Positions 1-7,120 of a stretch of 64,000 nt of DNA are shown here, one piece after another. This stretch comes from Actinomycetes bacterium. GTDB lineage: Bacteria > Actinomycetota > Acidimicrobiia > Acidimicrobiales > Ilumatobacteraceae. The position numbers and the translations under genes were made by a program. The notes under the pieces are model-generated. The model worked only from the letters and a program-made list of their open reading frames with translations, was not told the DNA's origin and did no database searches. Each line of letters starts with the position of its first letter. Position 1 is the first letter of the stretch. Location of the stretch: assembly GCA_025359865.1 (NCBI GenBank), contig JANYDH010000140.1, positions 1 through 64,000 on the forward strand. The letters are read 5' to 3'.

Positions 1-2
1 TA

Positions 3-22
3 TCGTCAACACATGTTGACGA
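3..22. promoter_or_regulatory. Palindromic operator candidate upstream of toxin-antitoxin pair
   Basis: Arms TCGTCAACA (3-11) and TGTTGACGA (14-22) form a perfect 9-bp inverted repeat around a 2-nt centre. The right arm contains the TTGACG that serves as the -35 of the promoter at 16-44, so a dimeric repressor bound here would block RNA polymerase. The next gene pair encodes a helix-turn-helix protein, which fits the autoregulation usual for toxin-antitoxin operons. Binding is inferred. Confidence 0.5.
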
Positions 23-44
23 CGTGCGGCGGCGGGCGTAGCCT
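16..44 (+). promoter_or_regulatory. Predicted promoter giving a leaderless transcript
   Basis: TTGACG (16-21), a 17-nt spacer and TAGCCT (39-44). The expected transcription start, about 7 nt after the -10, falls on the GTG start codon at 51, so the first gene is probably translated from a leaderless mRNA, which is common in actinobacteria. There is no Shine-Dalgarno sequence. Confidence 0.5.
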
Positions 45-50
45 CGAGTC

Positions 51-287
51 GTGGACATCGATCCAACAGCACGCAAGCACAGCGTGTCCGACGACGACAT
101 GGTCCACGCCTTCCGGCACCACTGGAGGGCCTACGAGACGAACGATCCAGATGTGACGATGTTCATCGGTCCCTCAACGGGGGGAGAGCCGTTGGAGATC
201 GGTGTTGTCATCGACGACGAGGGCGTTGCGATTATCCACGCGATGCCCGCCAGAGCCAAGTTCCTGAAGGGATGGTGGACACGATGA
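51..287 (+). CDS. Small toxin-like protein of a two-gene TA-like operon
   Basis: A 78-residue protein starting at GTG. It is compact, with a central run TMFIGPSTGG-EPLEIGVVID and a conserved-looking IIHAMPAR near the C-terminus. This shape resembles small actinobacterial proteins usually annotated as putative toxins and paired with a downstream helix-turn-helix partner; I cannot place it in a named toxin family. It overlaps the next gene by 4 bp (ATGA), so the two are translationally coupled. A palindrome over the promoter suggests autoregulation. The toxin role is inferred from context; no catalytic residues can be named. Confidence 0.6.
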   Translation: MDIDPTARKHSVSDDDMVHAFRHHWRAYETNDPDVTMFIGPSTGGEPLEIGVVIDDEGVAIIHAMPARAKFLKGWWTR

Positions 288-544
288 GCGAAACAAGAGC
301 AAGGCGAGCAGCGACTCTGGAGGCATGGGCCGACGACGTCGACGAGATCGACCTCGTCCTCGCCAATACCGACGCGCTGAAGGCAATCGCGGAGTTCGCC
401 GACCGCCGCGATCGCGTCGAGGCGGCCTTGACCGAAGCGGTACGCGCTGCTCGGCACACAGGGCGATCGTGGAACGAGATCGGCACGATGCTCGGCGTCA
501 CAAAGCAGGCCGCTCAACGCAAGTACTCCAAGCTAGCCAGCTAG
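284..544 (+). CDS. Helix-turn-helix antitoxin-like protein
   Basis: An 86-residue protein. The ATG at 284 overlaps the upstream stop, which decides the start over a GTG at 272. Residues 1-55 are charged and helical, rich in Asp, Glu, Arg and Ala. Residues 62-86 (RSWNEIGTMLGVTKQAAQRK) are a clear helix-turn-helix of the type seen in small actinobacterial DNA-binding proteins. As second gene of a coupled pair behind a palindromic operator it is the likely antitoxin and autorepressor. The alternative is a plain transcriptional regulator with an unrelated small partner. The 130 bases after it (545-675) contain nothing I can support. Confidence 0.65.
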   Translation: MSETRARRAATLEAWADDVDEIDLVLANTDALKAIAEFADRRDRVEAALTEAVRAARHTGRSWNEIGTMLGVTKQAAQRKYSKLAS

Positions 545-675
545 CCCCGAACTGCCGATATCGCGCACCCCGATGGTCGCCGAATCCGCACATATCGGCG
601 AGCAGAACCACTCCGGCTCGCCGGAGGAGCGGGAGCACCGCTGCATCCAGGGTTTGGCTGAGGTCGGCGTTGACG

Positions 676-926
676 TCACTCGCACGACAGGTACGTGCGT
701 GAGTCGCCGTCCTCGTCGACCAGTGCACCCATCAGGCGCAACACCATCGACCCCGACGCTTGATCGAGCTCGACCACTTCGACCTGACAACTCCCCAGAT
801 GTCGTCGCCGACCACAGTGGTCTGGCCAACTTCGAGCTCGGTGCCGGTCACGGCTCGGCTGGCGTTCGCCCGAATCAGCGAGCCTTCGAGCACCCGGTTG
901 AAGTCGACCGTGGGCTGTCGGATCAT
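676..926 (-). pseudogene. Frameshifted small island protein, paralogue-like of the next two genes
   Basis: Reading from ATG at 926 gives VDFNRVLEGSLIRANASR...DDIWGVV, then the frame fails; the continuation VEVVELDQASGSMVLRLMGA is open in another frame to a stop at 676. Adding one base near 790-800 would join the two into a roughly 84-residue protein. The pattern (short lead, LEGS/EGAI turn, VVRV strand, acidic turn, LPG-like end) parallels the proteins at 945-1217 and 1223-1477. It is either a decayed gene or carries a one-base sequence error. Confidence 0.55.
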
Positions 927-944
927 CGTGATCGGCTCCCCGCC

Positions 945-1217
945 TCACGCAGTCAGAAGATGTGACCTGCGCATCGCTTCGACGTACTCCAGCGGATCAC
1001 CAGGAAGAATCTCGAGGTGCACCTTGACGCCCGTCGGCCGCTCGGTGAGCGAGGCAACGCGGGCGAACGCAGGGTCCTCAGCATCACCGGTGACGACGAT
1101 CGCTCCCTCCAGGATCCGGTCCGGGCGCGCCGCTTCGTCGAGGAATGTCCAGGGCATGCCGGTGTGGTCGATCTGGGTGGGGTCGCACGGAATGTCGACT
1201 TCGATAGGAGCCACCAC
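945..1217 (-). CDS. Hypothetical small island protein
   Basis: A 90-residue, acidic, probably cytoplasmic protein. After a 35-residue lead it has RILEGAIVVTGDAEDPAFAR then a strand VKVHLEILPGDPLEYVEAM. The same strand-turn-strand layout, ending in LPG, occurs in the genes on either side, so these look like tandem divergent paralogues. It sits 5 bp after the 84-residue gene and 18 bp before the frameshifted copy, in one run downstream of the broken integrase. I do not recognise a family and assign no function. Confidence 0.6.
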   Translation of the reverse strand: MVAPIEVDIPCDPTQIDHTGMPWTFLDEAARPDRILEGAIVVTGDAEDPAFARVASLTERPTGVKVHLEILPGDPLEYVEAMRRSHLLTA

Positions 1218-1222
1218 AGCTG

Positions 1223-1477
1223 TCAGCTTGCGGCGGCGTGGTCGAGCAGGTGACGGTTCTTGCCGATCGGGCCCGGGAGGATCGTGAAATGTACCTGGCC
1301 GTCGTCAGCGACCGCTACAACGCGCACAACAGCGATCGCTTGCGAGTTGCCCGCGAGGAGCATCGAGCCGACCTTGACCATGTCCGGATGACGCGCTCGC
1401 GACAGAGTCGACCACCCGTAGCCGTCATCGTCCTGGGCGTTGAGATCTGCCCGAATGTCGATCTGCTCATCGCTCAT
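1223..1477 (-). CDS. Hypothetical small island protein
   Basis: An 84-residue protein. The ATG at 1477 is chosen because AAAGGAGG lies just upstream, one of the best ribosome sites in the window; a longer upstream frame lacks this. It contains DMVKVGSMLLAGNSQAIAVV and VHFTILPG, matching the pattern of the two neighbours downstream. There is no signal peptide or membrane segment. It lies 26 bp after the 125-residue gene and is likely co-transcribed with the integrase remnant. Function unknown. Confidence 0.65.
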   Translation of the reverse strand: MSDEQIDIRADLNAQDDDGYGWSTLSRARHPDMVKVGSMLLAGNSQAIAVVRVVAVADDGQVHFTILPGPIGKNRHLLDHAAAS

Positions 1478-1503
1478 GCTCGGCCTCCTTTCGAAGCTCC
1501 ATC

Positions 1504-1881
1504 TCATGGAACATAATACGGGTTGACAACGGTCCGATGCTCGCACAACCGAAGCCGCGCGATTCCGTCGGGCAGGTCGTCGAACTCGATGCTGTGGTGC
1601 AGTGTGCGGCGACCGGTCGGCAGAAGGCGAAATCCCGCCCGACGAACCGTTCCTGCCGTCATCAACGTCAGACATTCGAATCGCACCAGAGGCGGCTCCT
1701 GCGCAAGTTCGTCCATCGTGGTGTCCACCAATGCGAACACGGAGAGCGCATACACGCCATACACCTCGAACGCGGCCAAGGCGTCGTCGAGCACAGCCTC
1801 GTCGGCCAGAGTTCCTCCACGTACGACGATCACGATCTCATCGCTGAGCTCATCTCCAAGGCGGACGAAGCGCTGCTTCAC
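1504..1881 (-). CDS. Conserved hypothetical cargo protein next to tyrosine recombinase
   Basis: A 125-residue protein whose GTG start at 1881 overlaps the integrase stop (GTGA), so coupling decides the start. Visible blocks are VVRGGTLADEAVLDDAL, FEVYGVYALSVFAL, PPLVRFECLTLM and a C-terminal EHRTVVNPYYVP. I associate this arrangement (GVYALSVFA ... VVNPYY at the end) with uncharacterised proteins carried beside phage-type integrases in actinobacterial islands, from memory only. There are no membrane segments. No function is proposed. Confidence 0.65.
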   Translation of the reverse strand: MKQRFVRLGDELSDEIVIVVRGGTLADEAVLDDALAAFEVYGVYALSVFALVDTTMDELAQEPPLVRFECLTLMTAGTVRRAGFRLLPTGRRTLHHSIEFDDLPDGIARLRLCEHRTVVNPYYVP

Positions 1882-2866
1882 GACTCTTCCTCCAATGCAT
1901 TCGCGAGGGTGGCCGCGACGCCGGCATCCGCTCCGTCCAATGCGTGCGCGTACGTCCGCAGGGTCATCGCCGGGTTGGCGTGTCCCAACCTTGCGGCCAC
2001 AGTACGGATGTCGTGGCCCCGGCCGATGGCCTCGGTGGCCGACCGGTGACGCAGGTCGTGCAGGCGCCACCGCGTATCGATTCCTGCGTCACGGCGAGCG
2101 AGGCGCCACCAGCCGGTCAGGCGCTCCGGGTTCAGCGGCCGCTCGCCCGGCTGCAGCATCCACGGGCCGTACCGCTCACGCTCGGCCCGAAGCGCCTCGA
2201 CGGCCTGCATCGTGCGCTCGTCGAGGCGCACAACCCGCTGGTTCCCCGTCTTCGTGGCTGCATCGACCAGCGCGGGCACCTGTCTGTCACTCACCGAACC
2301 GGTTCGCTCGATCGCGATGCTGGAGTCGATGGCCAGCCAGTCGCCGTCGAGATCGCGATAGACGAGTGCACAGAGCTCGGATCGGCGAGCGCCCGTGATC
2401 GCTGCGAGGCGGAACGCGAGGCCGGCTGCCGGGTCGAACTGCTCGCCGGCCTCGATGACGGCCCGTACGTCGGCCGCCGTCATCGCCGCACCGGGCTTGG
2501 TCGTGCGCCGGCCCAGGGTGGCGAGTGCGGCCACGTTGGTGCTGACCCAACCCCAACGGGCGGCCAGCGATCGACGTCGGCCACGGTCAGCCGACCCAAC
2601 GACGTGCGCACAAGACGATCAGCCTTCACAAGCGACGCCCGGCTGGTCTGATCGCGCACCGTGGAGGCCGCCCACGTGGGCGCGTTCGTCTCGATCCAGG
2701 CGTCCAGGGCATCGGCCACGGTGCGGCCATCGCTGGGCGCAGGGGGCGCGACGGTCAGCTCAGCGGCTGCCCGCAACGCATCTCGCTTGGTGCCACGCAC
2801 GGTTCGGCTGACCTGCTTCGGTCGGCCGCTGTCGTCGTTGCCGACGAACACGCGCACCTCCCACAC
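1878..2866 (-). pseudogene. Tyrosine recombinase/integrase, frameshifted
   Basis: Site-specific recombinase of the XerC/phage integrase type. The N-terminal frame from GTG at 2866 encodes an arm-type domain (WEVRVFVGNDDSGRPKQVSR) and a SAM-like core-binding domain to VADVDRW. The catalytic frame continues as RWGWVSTNVAALATLGRR and ends at 1878. The two join near 2556-2563 if one base is missing there. All catalytic residues are visible: Arg in TGARRSEL, His and Arg in LHDLRH, His in LGHANP, and Tyr in LRTYAH. An in-frame TAA shortly upstream also suggests a lost N-terminus, since such proteins usually start some ten residues earlier. It may be broken, or a sequencing error. Confidence 0.8.
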
Positions 2867-2992
2867 GCCGGGTTTGCGCTCACGGATCGTCGCCCTGCGA
2901 CGACGTTACCGCAGGGGTGTGACACTAGGGAAGCAACTAGGGAAGGACGACGAACACGACAACACGGGGCAACACTGGTGGTACAGAAAGAG

Positions 2993-4138
2993 CTAGCTGA
3001 ACAGCTTCTTTGCGATCACCATGCGTTGGATCTGGTTGGTGCCTTCGTAGATCTGGGTGATCTTTGCATCACGCATCATTCTCTCGACGGGGAACTCGTT
3101 GGTGTAGCCGTAGCCACCCAGGAACTGCACGGCATCCGTGGTGACCTGCATTGCCACGTCGCTCGCGAAGCACTTGGCCATCGCTCCGGCAACGGCCAAC
3201 TCTCCGTGCGGGTCGCCCTCGTCGACCATCGCGCACGCCCGGTAGACCAGCGCTCGCGCAGCCTCGATCCGCATCGCACAGTCGGCTGCCATCCACTGCA
3301 GGCCCTGATTCGATCCGATCGGACGACCGAATGTGGTCCGATTGTTCATGTAGCCGACGGCATAGTCGAGCGCACCCTGAGCAATGCCGACGGCCTGCGC
3401 GCCGATCGTGGGTCGGCTTCGATCGAGTGTGTGCATCGCAATGGCGAACCCCTCGCCGACCTCACCGATGCGATGCGAATCGGGCACCCGTACTTCATCG
3501 AGTCGGATGATGCCGGTGGGTGAACCCTTGATGCCGAGCTTGTGTTCGAGCTTGTCGATCTGCACGCCCCACTCGGCCTTCACCAAGAAGGCCGTGATGC
3601 CTTTGTGGCGGTCGGGCGACGTACGGGCGAAGACGGTGTAGATGTCGCTGATACCGGCGTTCGTGATCCAGCACTTCGTGCCGCTGAGGACCCAGTGATC
3701 GCCGTCAGGAACGGCCTTCATGATCATCGATGCCACATCACTGCCGGCGTCGGGCTCGCTCAGCGCATAGCTGCACTGACTCTCGCCGGAACAGATCCTG
3801 GGGATGTACGTCGACTTCAGCTTCTCCGACCCGAAGTTGAGCACCGGCAGCATCCCGAGCTTCGAGATGAGGATCTGCAGACTGGTCGATGCGCAACCGC
3901 GGGCGACCTCTTCAGCAGCGATGGCTTGATCCACCAGTGACGCACCCGAACCGCCGTACTGCTCCGGGTAGCCGAGGGCGGTGAGTTCCATCGCTTTCAG
4001 CGCTTCGAAGCTGGCCCACGAGTACTCACCGGTGCGATCGGTCTCCGCCGCTAGCGGGGTGATCTTCTCGGCGACGAACTGACGAAGGACGGCGCGGAAC
4101 TCGCGTTGTTCGTCGGTGAGTGTGATCGGCTGTGACAT
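2993..4138 (-). CDS. Acyl-CoA dehydrogenase
   Basis: A 381-residue flavoenzyme that oxidises acyl-CoA thioesters to enoyl-CoA, passing electrons to ETF. It has the normal length and the three family domains: helical N-domain, beta-domain with ALSEPDAGSDVA and CWITNAG, and a C-terminal helical domain with FLGGYGYTNEFPVERMMRDA. The catalytic base is the Glu in QIYEGTNQIQR, as in short- and medium-chain enzymes. It is third in a run cimA - hypothetical - acyl-CoA dehydrogenase with gaps of 79 and 37 bp, so it could share the cimA promoter and serve branched or short acyl chains. Substrate is not decided by sequence. Confidence 0.93.
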   Translation of the reverse strand: MSQPITLTDEQREFRAVLRQFVAEKITPLAAETDRTGEYSWASFEALKAMELTALGYPEQYGGSGASLVDQAIAAEEVARGCASTSLQILISKLGMLPVLNFGSEKLKSTYIPRICSGESQCSYALSEPDAGSDVASMIMKAVPDGDHWVLSGTKCWITNAGISDIYTVFARTSPDRHKGITAFLVKAEWGVQIDKLEHKLGIKGSPTGIIRLDEVRVPDSHRIGEVGEGFAIAMHTLDRSRPTIGAQAVGIAQGALDYAVGYMNNRTTFGRPIGSNQGLQWMAADCAMRIEAARALVYRACAMVDEGDPHGELAVAGAMAKCFASDVAMQVTTDAVQFLGGYGYTNEFPVERMMRDAKITQIYEGTNQIQRMVIAKKLFS

Positions 4139-4175
4139 CCCGCCATCGTGCCACGACGGCAGCGAATCTGCGAGA

Positions 4176-4700
4176 TCAGGCCCCGACGAGCGACGCCCAC
4201 GCGCCCGGAAACGCCGCCTGCACCTGTGCCGGGCTCATTCGCAAGGTGGCCTCGGGCATCATGTCGACGATCAGCCGGCCTTCGGCGTAATGATGCAGCG
4301 TGTTGGCAACACCCTCGAACAGCCGTGCCCGAAGGCGGACCAGTTCGGCGGGTGCGTCGCTGTGGAGATAGCCCCACGCCGTGAACGCAATGGTGAGGTC
4401 GTGCACGACTGGCGCACGGCTGAACAGCGATGCACGTCGTAGTGCGATGCCGAGGCAGCCACAAACGGCATCGTCGATGTTCTCACCGGGAGACACCTGC
4501 AGGCGCGATCGAAAAGTGTTGGCAATCTTGATGGCAAAGCCCTGGTCCGGACCTTGGAAACCGAGACGGCCACCTTCGGGTTGGAACCCGTGGATCTCAC
4601 CCGGGCGGTCGGGCATCCACGATGACGGCACATGATCGGGCGAGGAGTACCCGCGGGCATCGTCGACTGCGGGGGCGGGGGCGAACTTGGGAGCGGCCAT
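4176..4700 (-). CDS. Conserved hypothetical protein
   Basis: A 174-residue soluble protein starting MAAPKFAPAP at 4700; a longer frame to 4751 adds residues of poor coding character. It contains the stretch RPGEIHGFQPEGGRLGFQGP followed by DQGFAIKIANTFRSRLQ, then a helical domain with FSRAPVVHDLTIAFTAWGYL. No catalytic motif, signal peptide or membrane helix is visible. It lies between cimA and the acyl-CoA dehydrogenase on the same strand, so co-transcription is likely. I do not recognise the family. Confidence 0.75.
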   Translation of the reverse strand: MAAPKFAPAPAVDDARGYSSPDHVPSSWMPDRPGEIHGFQPEGGRLGFQGPDQGFAIKIANTFRSRLQVSPGENIDDAVCGCLGIALRRASLFSRAPVVHDLTIAFTAWGYLHSDAPAELVRLRARLFEGVANTLHHYAEGRLIVDMMPEATLRMSPAQVQAAFPGAWASLVGA

Positions 4701-4779
4701 ATCGACCTCAGTTCTAGCTGGTAACAGGCTGTTTGCAGCACCTGACAGCACCCGACAGCTCTTGACAGCTCCGCTTGGA

Positions 4780-6366
4780 TCAGCTGGCGTGAAGCAATCC
4801 GAACACGAGGCCCTCTTCGAGCGCCCGCCACGAGGCCTCGATGATGTTGGTGCTCACGCCGATCGTGGTCCAGGTGCGCTGGCCGTTGGTGAAATCGATG
4901 AGCACCCGAGTGACAGCACCTGTGGCGGTGGCGCCGTCGAGAATGCGGACTTTATAGTCGGTGAGGTGCACCCGCGCAAGGGCGGGAAATGCAGCGGTGA
5001 GCGCCGCCCGAAGCGCCGTGTCGATCGCGTTGACGGGACCGTTGCCTTCGGCTGTATGGACGAAGCGCCGCTCACCGATCCAGACCTTGACCGTGGCTTC
5101 CGTGGTGAACTCCCCATTCGCGGCCTCGTCGGTGATGACGCGCATGCTCTCCACACGGAAGTACTGCTGCTCCCATCCAGACGCACGCCGCATGAGCAGT
5201 TCGAGCGACGCATCAGCCACCTCGAAGTGGAAGCCCTCGTGCTCGAGCCGCTTGAGATCGTCGATCACCTGGTTCACGGCCGGACCATCCATCGAGATGC
5301 CGAGCTCGTCGACCTTCATCTGAATGGTGGCACGACCGGCCATTTCGCTGACAACGAACCTCGTGCGGTTGCCAACTGTTTCCGGGTCGACATGTTCGTA
5401 TGCATCTTTGGCGCGAACGATCGCACTGACGTGGAGCCCTGCTTTGTGAGCGAATGCCGAAGCGCCCACGTACGGCGCCTGCGGGTTGAGCGGACGGTTG
5501 AGCACCTCGGCCACATGATGACTGACCGCAGTGAGACGATCGAGGCGACCTTCGGGAAGACAGCGAAGCCCCATCTTGAGCTGCAGGTTCGGGATAACCG
5601 TGGTGAGGTTGCAGTTGCCGGTTCGCTCGCCGAGACCATTGAGGGTGCCCTGCACGTGACGCGCACCGGCGTTGACCGCTGCCATCGAATTGGCCACAGC
5701 GCACCCGGTGTCGTCATGGCAGTGGATCCCGATCGTGACGTCGGCTCCGATGTGGCGGTACACATCGGCAACGATCCGCTGCACGTCGTGGGGAAGCGAA
5801 CCGCCGTTGGTGTCGCACAGCACCACATGGGTCGCGCCATTGACGACTGCCGCTTCCAACGCTCGCAGGCTGAACTCAGGATTGTTCTTGTAGCCGTCGA
5901 AGAAATGCTCCATGTCGACCAGCACACGACGGCCAGCGCCATGGAGGAACCGAACGCTGTCGGCGATCATCGCCTCGCCCTCTTCGAGCGTGGTCTGCAA
6001 CGCCTGGAGCACGTGGTAATCCCAACTCTTCGCGACGATGCAGACCGCCGACGTATTTGCATCGAGCAGATTCCGCAAGGTCGGGTCGTCATCGACCTTT
6101 CCCTTCGGGCGACGAGTAGAACCGAACGCCACCAATGTGGACGCGTCGAGTCGCAGTTCACGCGTCGCTCGCGCGAAGAACTCGATGTCTTTGGGGTTGG
6201 CGCCAGGCCAGCCACCTTCGATGAAGTGCACCCCGAGATGGTCGAGTTGCTCGGCGATGCGCAGCTTGTCGTCCACTGTGGCCGACACGCCTTCAACCTG
6301 GAGACCGTCGCGCAAGGTGGTATCGAACACTTCGATGTCGGTCTGCTCGTCATGGAACGTGCTCAT
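4780..6366 (-). CDS. cimA: Citramalate synthase
   Basis: A 528-residue DRE-TIM metallolyase condensing pyruvate and acetyl-CoA to (R)-citramalate, the first step of the threonine-independent route to isoleucine. It opens with FDTTLRDGLQVEG (catalytic Arg-Asp), has HCHDDTG for metal binding, FIEGGWPGANPKD, and NGLGERTGNCNL. The C-terminal 130 residues form the LeuA/CimA allosteric domain. FIEGGWPG and the overall length favour citramalate synthase over isopropylmalate or homocitrate synthase. A leader peptide ending VILIL and two hairpins lie upstream, so transcription is probably attenuated by branched-chain aminoacyl-tRNA supply. The ribosome site is AGAGGA. Confidence 0.93.
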   Translation of the reverse strand: MSTFHDEQTDIEVFDTTLRDGLQVEGVSATVDDKLRIAEQLDHLGVHFIEGGWPGANPKDIEFFARATRELRLDASTLVAFGSTRRPKGKVDDDPTLRNLLDANTSAVCIVAKSWDYHVLQALQTTLEEGEAMIADSVRFLHGAGRRVLVDMEHFFDGYKNNPEFSLRALEAAVVNGATHVVLCDTNGGSLPHDVQRIVADVYRHIGADVTIGIHCHDDTGCAVANSMAAVNAGARHVQGTLNGLGERTGNCNLTTVIPNLQLKMGLRCLPEGRLDRLTAVSHHVAEVLNRPLNPQAPYVGASAFAHKAGLHVSAIVRAKDAYEHVDPETVGNRTRFVVSEMAGRATIQMKVDELGISMDGPAVNQVIDDLKRLEHEGFHFEVADASLELLMRRASGWEQQYFRVESMRVITDEAANGEFTTEATVKVWIGERRFVHTAEGNGPVNAIDTALRAALTAAFPALARVHLTDYKVRILDGATATGAVTRVLIDFTNGQRTWTTIGVSTNIIEASWRALEEGLVFGLLHAS

Positions 6367-6463
6367 GGAGATCCTCTGATCGGCTGGGGGTTTGATGGGT
6401 TGACGGCTTGGAGGGCTGAAGGCTTGACGGGTTGACGAATGGCGTTTTGTTCGGGAAATGAAA

Positions 6464-6485
6464 CAGCCGCCCCGGAGGGCGGCTG
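6464..6485 (-). terminator. Attenuator terminator hairpin upstream of cimA
   Basis: On the minus strand CAGCCGCCC, a TCCG loop and GGGCGGCTG form a perfect 9-bp GC-rich stem, followed by TTTCATTT. It stands 26 nt after the leader-peptide stop and about 100 nt before cimA. The spacer to cimA is C-rich and G-poor on the transcribed strand with two copies of CGTCAACCC, so it could also act as a Rho loading site. Confidence 0.65.
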
Positions 6486-6488
6486 GCA

Positions 6489-6512
6489 GCGCACGTGGAC
6501 AACCACGTGCGC
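6489..6512 (-). promoter_or_regulatory. Leader hairpin abutting the leader-peptide stop codon
   Basis: GCGCACGTGG, loop TTGT, CCACGTGCGC: a perfect 10-bp stem beginning at the G of the leader stop codon TAG. A ribosome terminating or stalled on the final codons would cover its 5' arm. The 3' arm GTGCGC can alternatively pair with GCGCAC inside the leader coding region (around 6555-6560), giving a possible switch. The exact mutually exclusive structures need folding to confirm. Confidence 0.6.
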
Positions 6513-6568
6513 TAGAGAATGAGAATGACGGTGCCGACGGTGCGGAGGGTTTGGTGCGCCGTCGTCAT
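6512..6568 (-). CDS. Branched-chain amino acid leader peptide of cimA
   Basis: An 18-codon ORF, MTTAHQTLRTVGTVILIL, ending TAG; it can also start at 6577 three codons earlier (MNV). Its last eight residues are V, G, T, V, I, L, I, L, exactly the products of the pathway that cimA feeds. The stop codon touches one hairpin and a terminator-like hairpin follows, the classical architecture of ribosome-mediated attenuation as in ilv and leu operons. ATG 6568 is favoured because the predicted transcription start falls on it, making a leaderless leader peptide. Too short for ordinary gene callers. Confidence 0.75.
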   Translation of the reverse strand: MTTAHQTLRTVGTVILIL

Positions 6569-6575
6569 GACGTTC

Positions 6576-6604
6576 ATTGTGGCCGACGGCGAGTGAATCG
6601 TCAA
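6576..6604 (-). promoter_or_regulatory. Predicted promoter of the cimA leader transcript
   Basis: On the minus strand TTGACG (6604-6599), a 17-nt spacer and CACAAT (6581-6576). Transcription would start around 6569, at the ATG of the leader peptide. The -35 is strong and the -10 weak but in the usual position. Confidence 0.45.
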
Positions 6605-6641
6605 CGTCGACCGCCTGAACGCGCCTTGAGGAGGGGCATGG

Positions 6642-6727
6642 TTGTGCACAACTCTGTGGTTTTCATGTGTATGACCAGTGGATGAACAGTCAACTTCTGT
6701 GGATGAACGGAAAGTTTCGTGGATAAC
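6642..6727 (+). repeat. Phased DnaA-box-like motifs
   Basis: GTGGTTTTC (6656), GTGGATGAAC (6678), GTGGATGAAC (6699) and GTGGATAACC (6719) lie on one strand at 20-22-bp spacing, two helical turns. With the preceding base, the third and fourth match the DnaA-box complement TGTGGATAA at 8 of 9 positions, and TTGTGCACAA (6642-6651) is a related palindrome. An AT-richer segment with GAATTCAAAAATA follows. No dnaA or dnaN is nearby, so this is either a DnaA-bound regulatory or titration site or an unrelated phased operator. Confidence 0.4.
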
Positions 6728-7120
6728 CCTGTGAATTCAAAAATACCTCTTGACCAGGCTAAACGTAGGGTGCACAGTGTGTGTTGTACCGAACAGCGCA
6801 CATCAACCGGCGCCTGTGGAACGGCTCAGAACGACGGATTCGCCAGCAATGGCAACGCTCAAGTGATGAGGACCAACCAGGGGCACGAGGTGGAAGCGAG
6901 AACGGTCATGAGATGGTTCGCCTGTCGGCGAGTGTGTACCGGGCAACTGGTACGTTGCGGACTGACAGTGTCGGCAAGCACCATCCGGTCCGCCGGGTGG
7001 TAGGAGCCAGCAAAAGCGAATCGCCCGCCGAAGCGCAAGCTCCGACGGGCGATTGAAGTTGTCCGATCCGAAGGTTAACGCCCGGAGTTCGGTCAGCGGT
7101 GGATCATCATCACTCGAAGT
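6728..7120. other. Gene-free stretch with a hairpin; possible noncoding transcript
   Basis: No convincing gene on either strand; the open frames here give low-complexity, Arg/Ser-rich translations without family features. One clear stem, AATCGCCCG (7019-7027) with CGGGCGATT (7046-7054), precedes the strong terminator at 7121-7176. This would fit the 3' part of a small RNA on the plus strand. It does not match signatures I know for tmRNA, RNase P RNA, SRP RNA or 6S RNA. Confidence 0.3.

Noticed and set aside
573-965. 130-codon plus-strand frame
   Set aside because: Antisense of the frameshifted island gene; no start context and no protein-like pattern.
2867-2992. tRNA-type attachment site next to the integrase
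   Set aside because: No tRNA fold or tRNA 3' end was recognised between the integrase and the acyl-CoA dehydrogenase gene.
4687-6435. 582-codon open frame on the plus strand opposite cimA
   Set aside because: Exact antisense shadow of cimA in high-GC DNA; the translation lacks family features and its length follows the real gene.
6719-7056. Two overlapping plus-strand frames of 91-94 codons in the gene-free stretch
   Set aside because: Arg/Ser/Gly-rich translations, no ribosome site, overlapping the phased motifs; a noncoding region is more likely.
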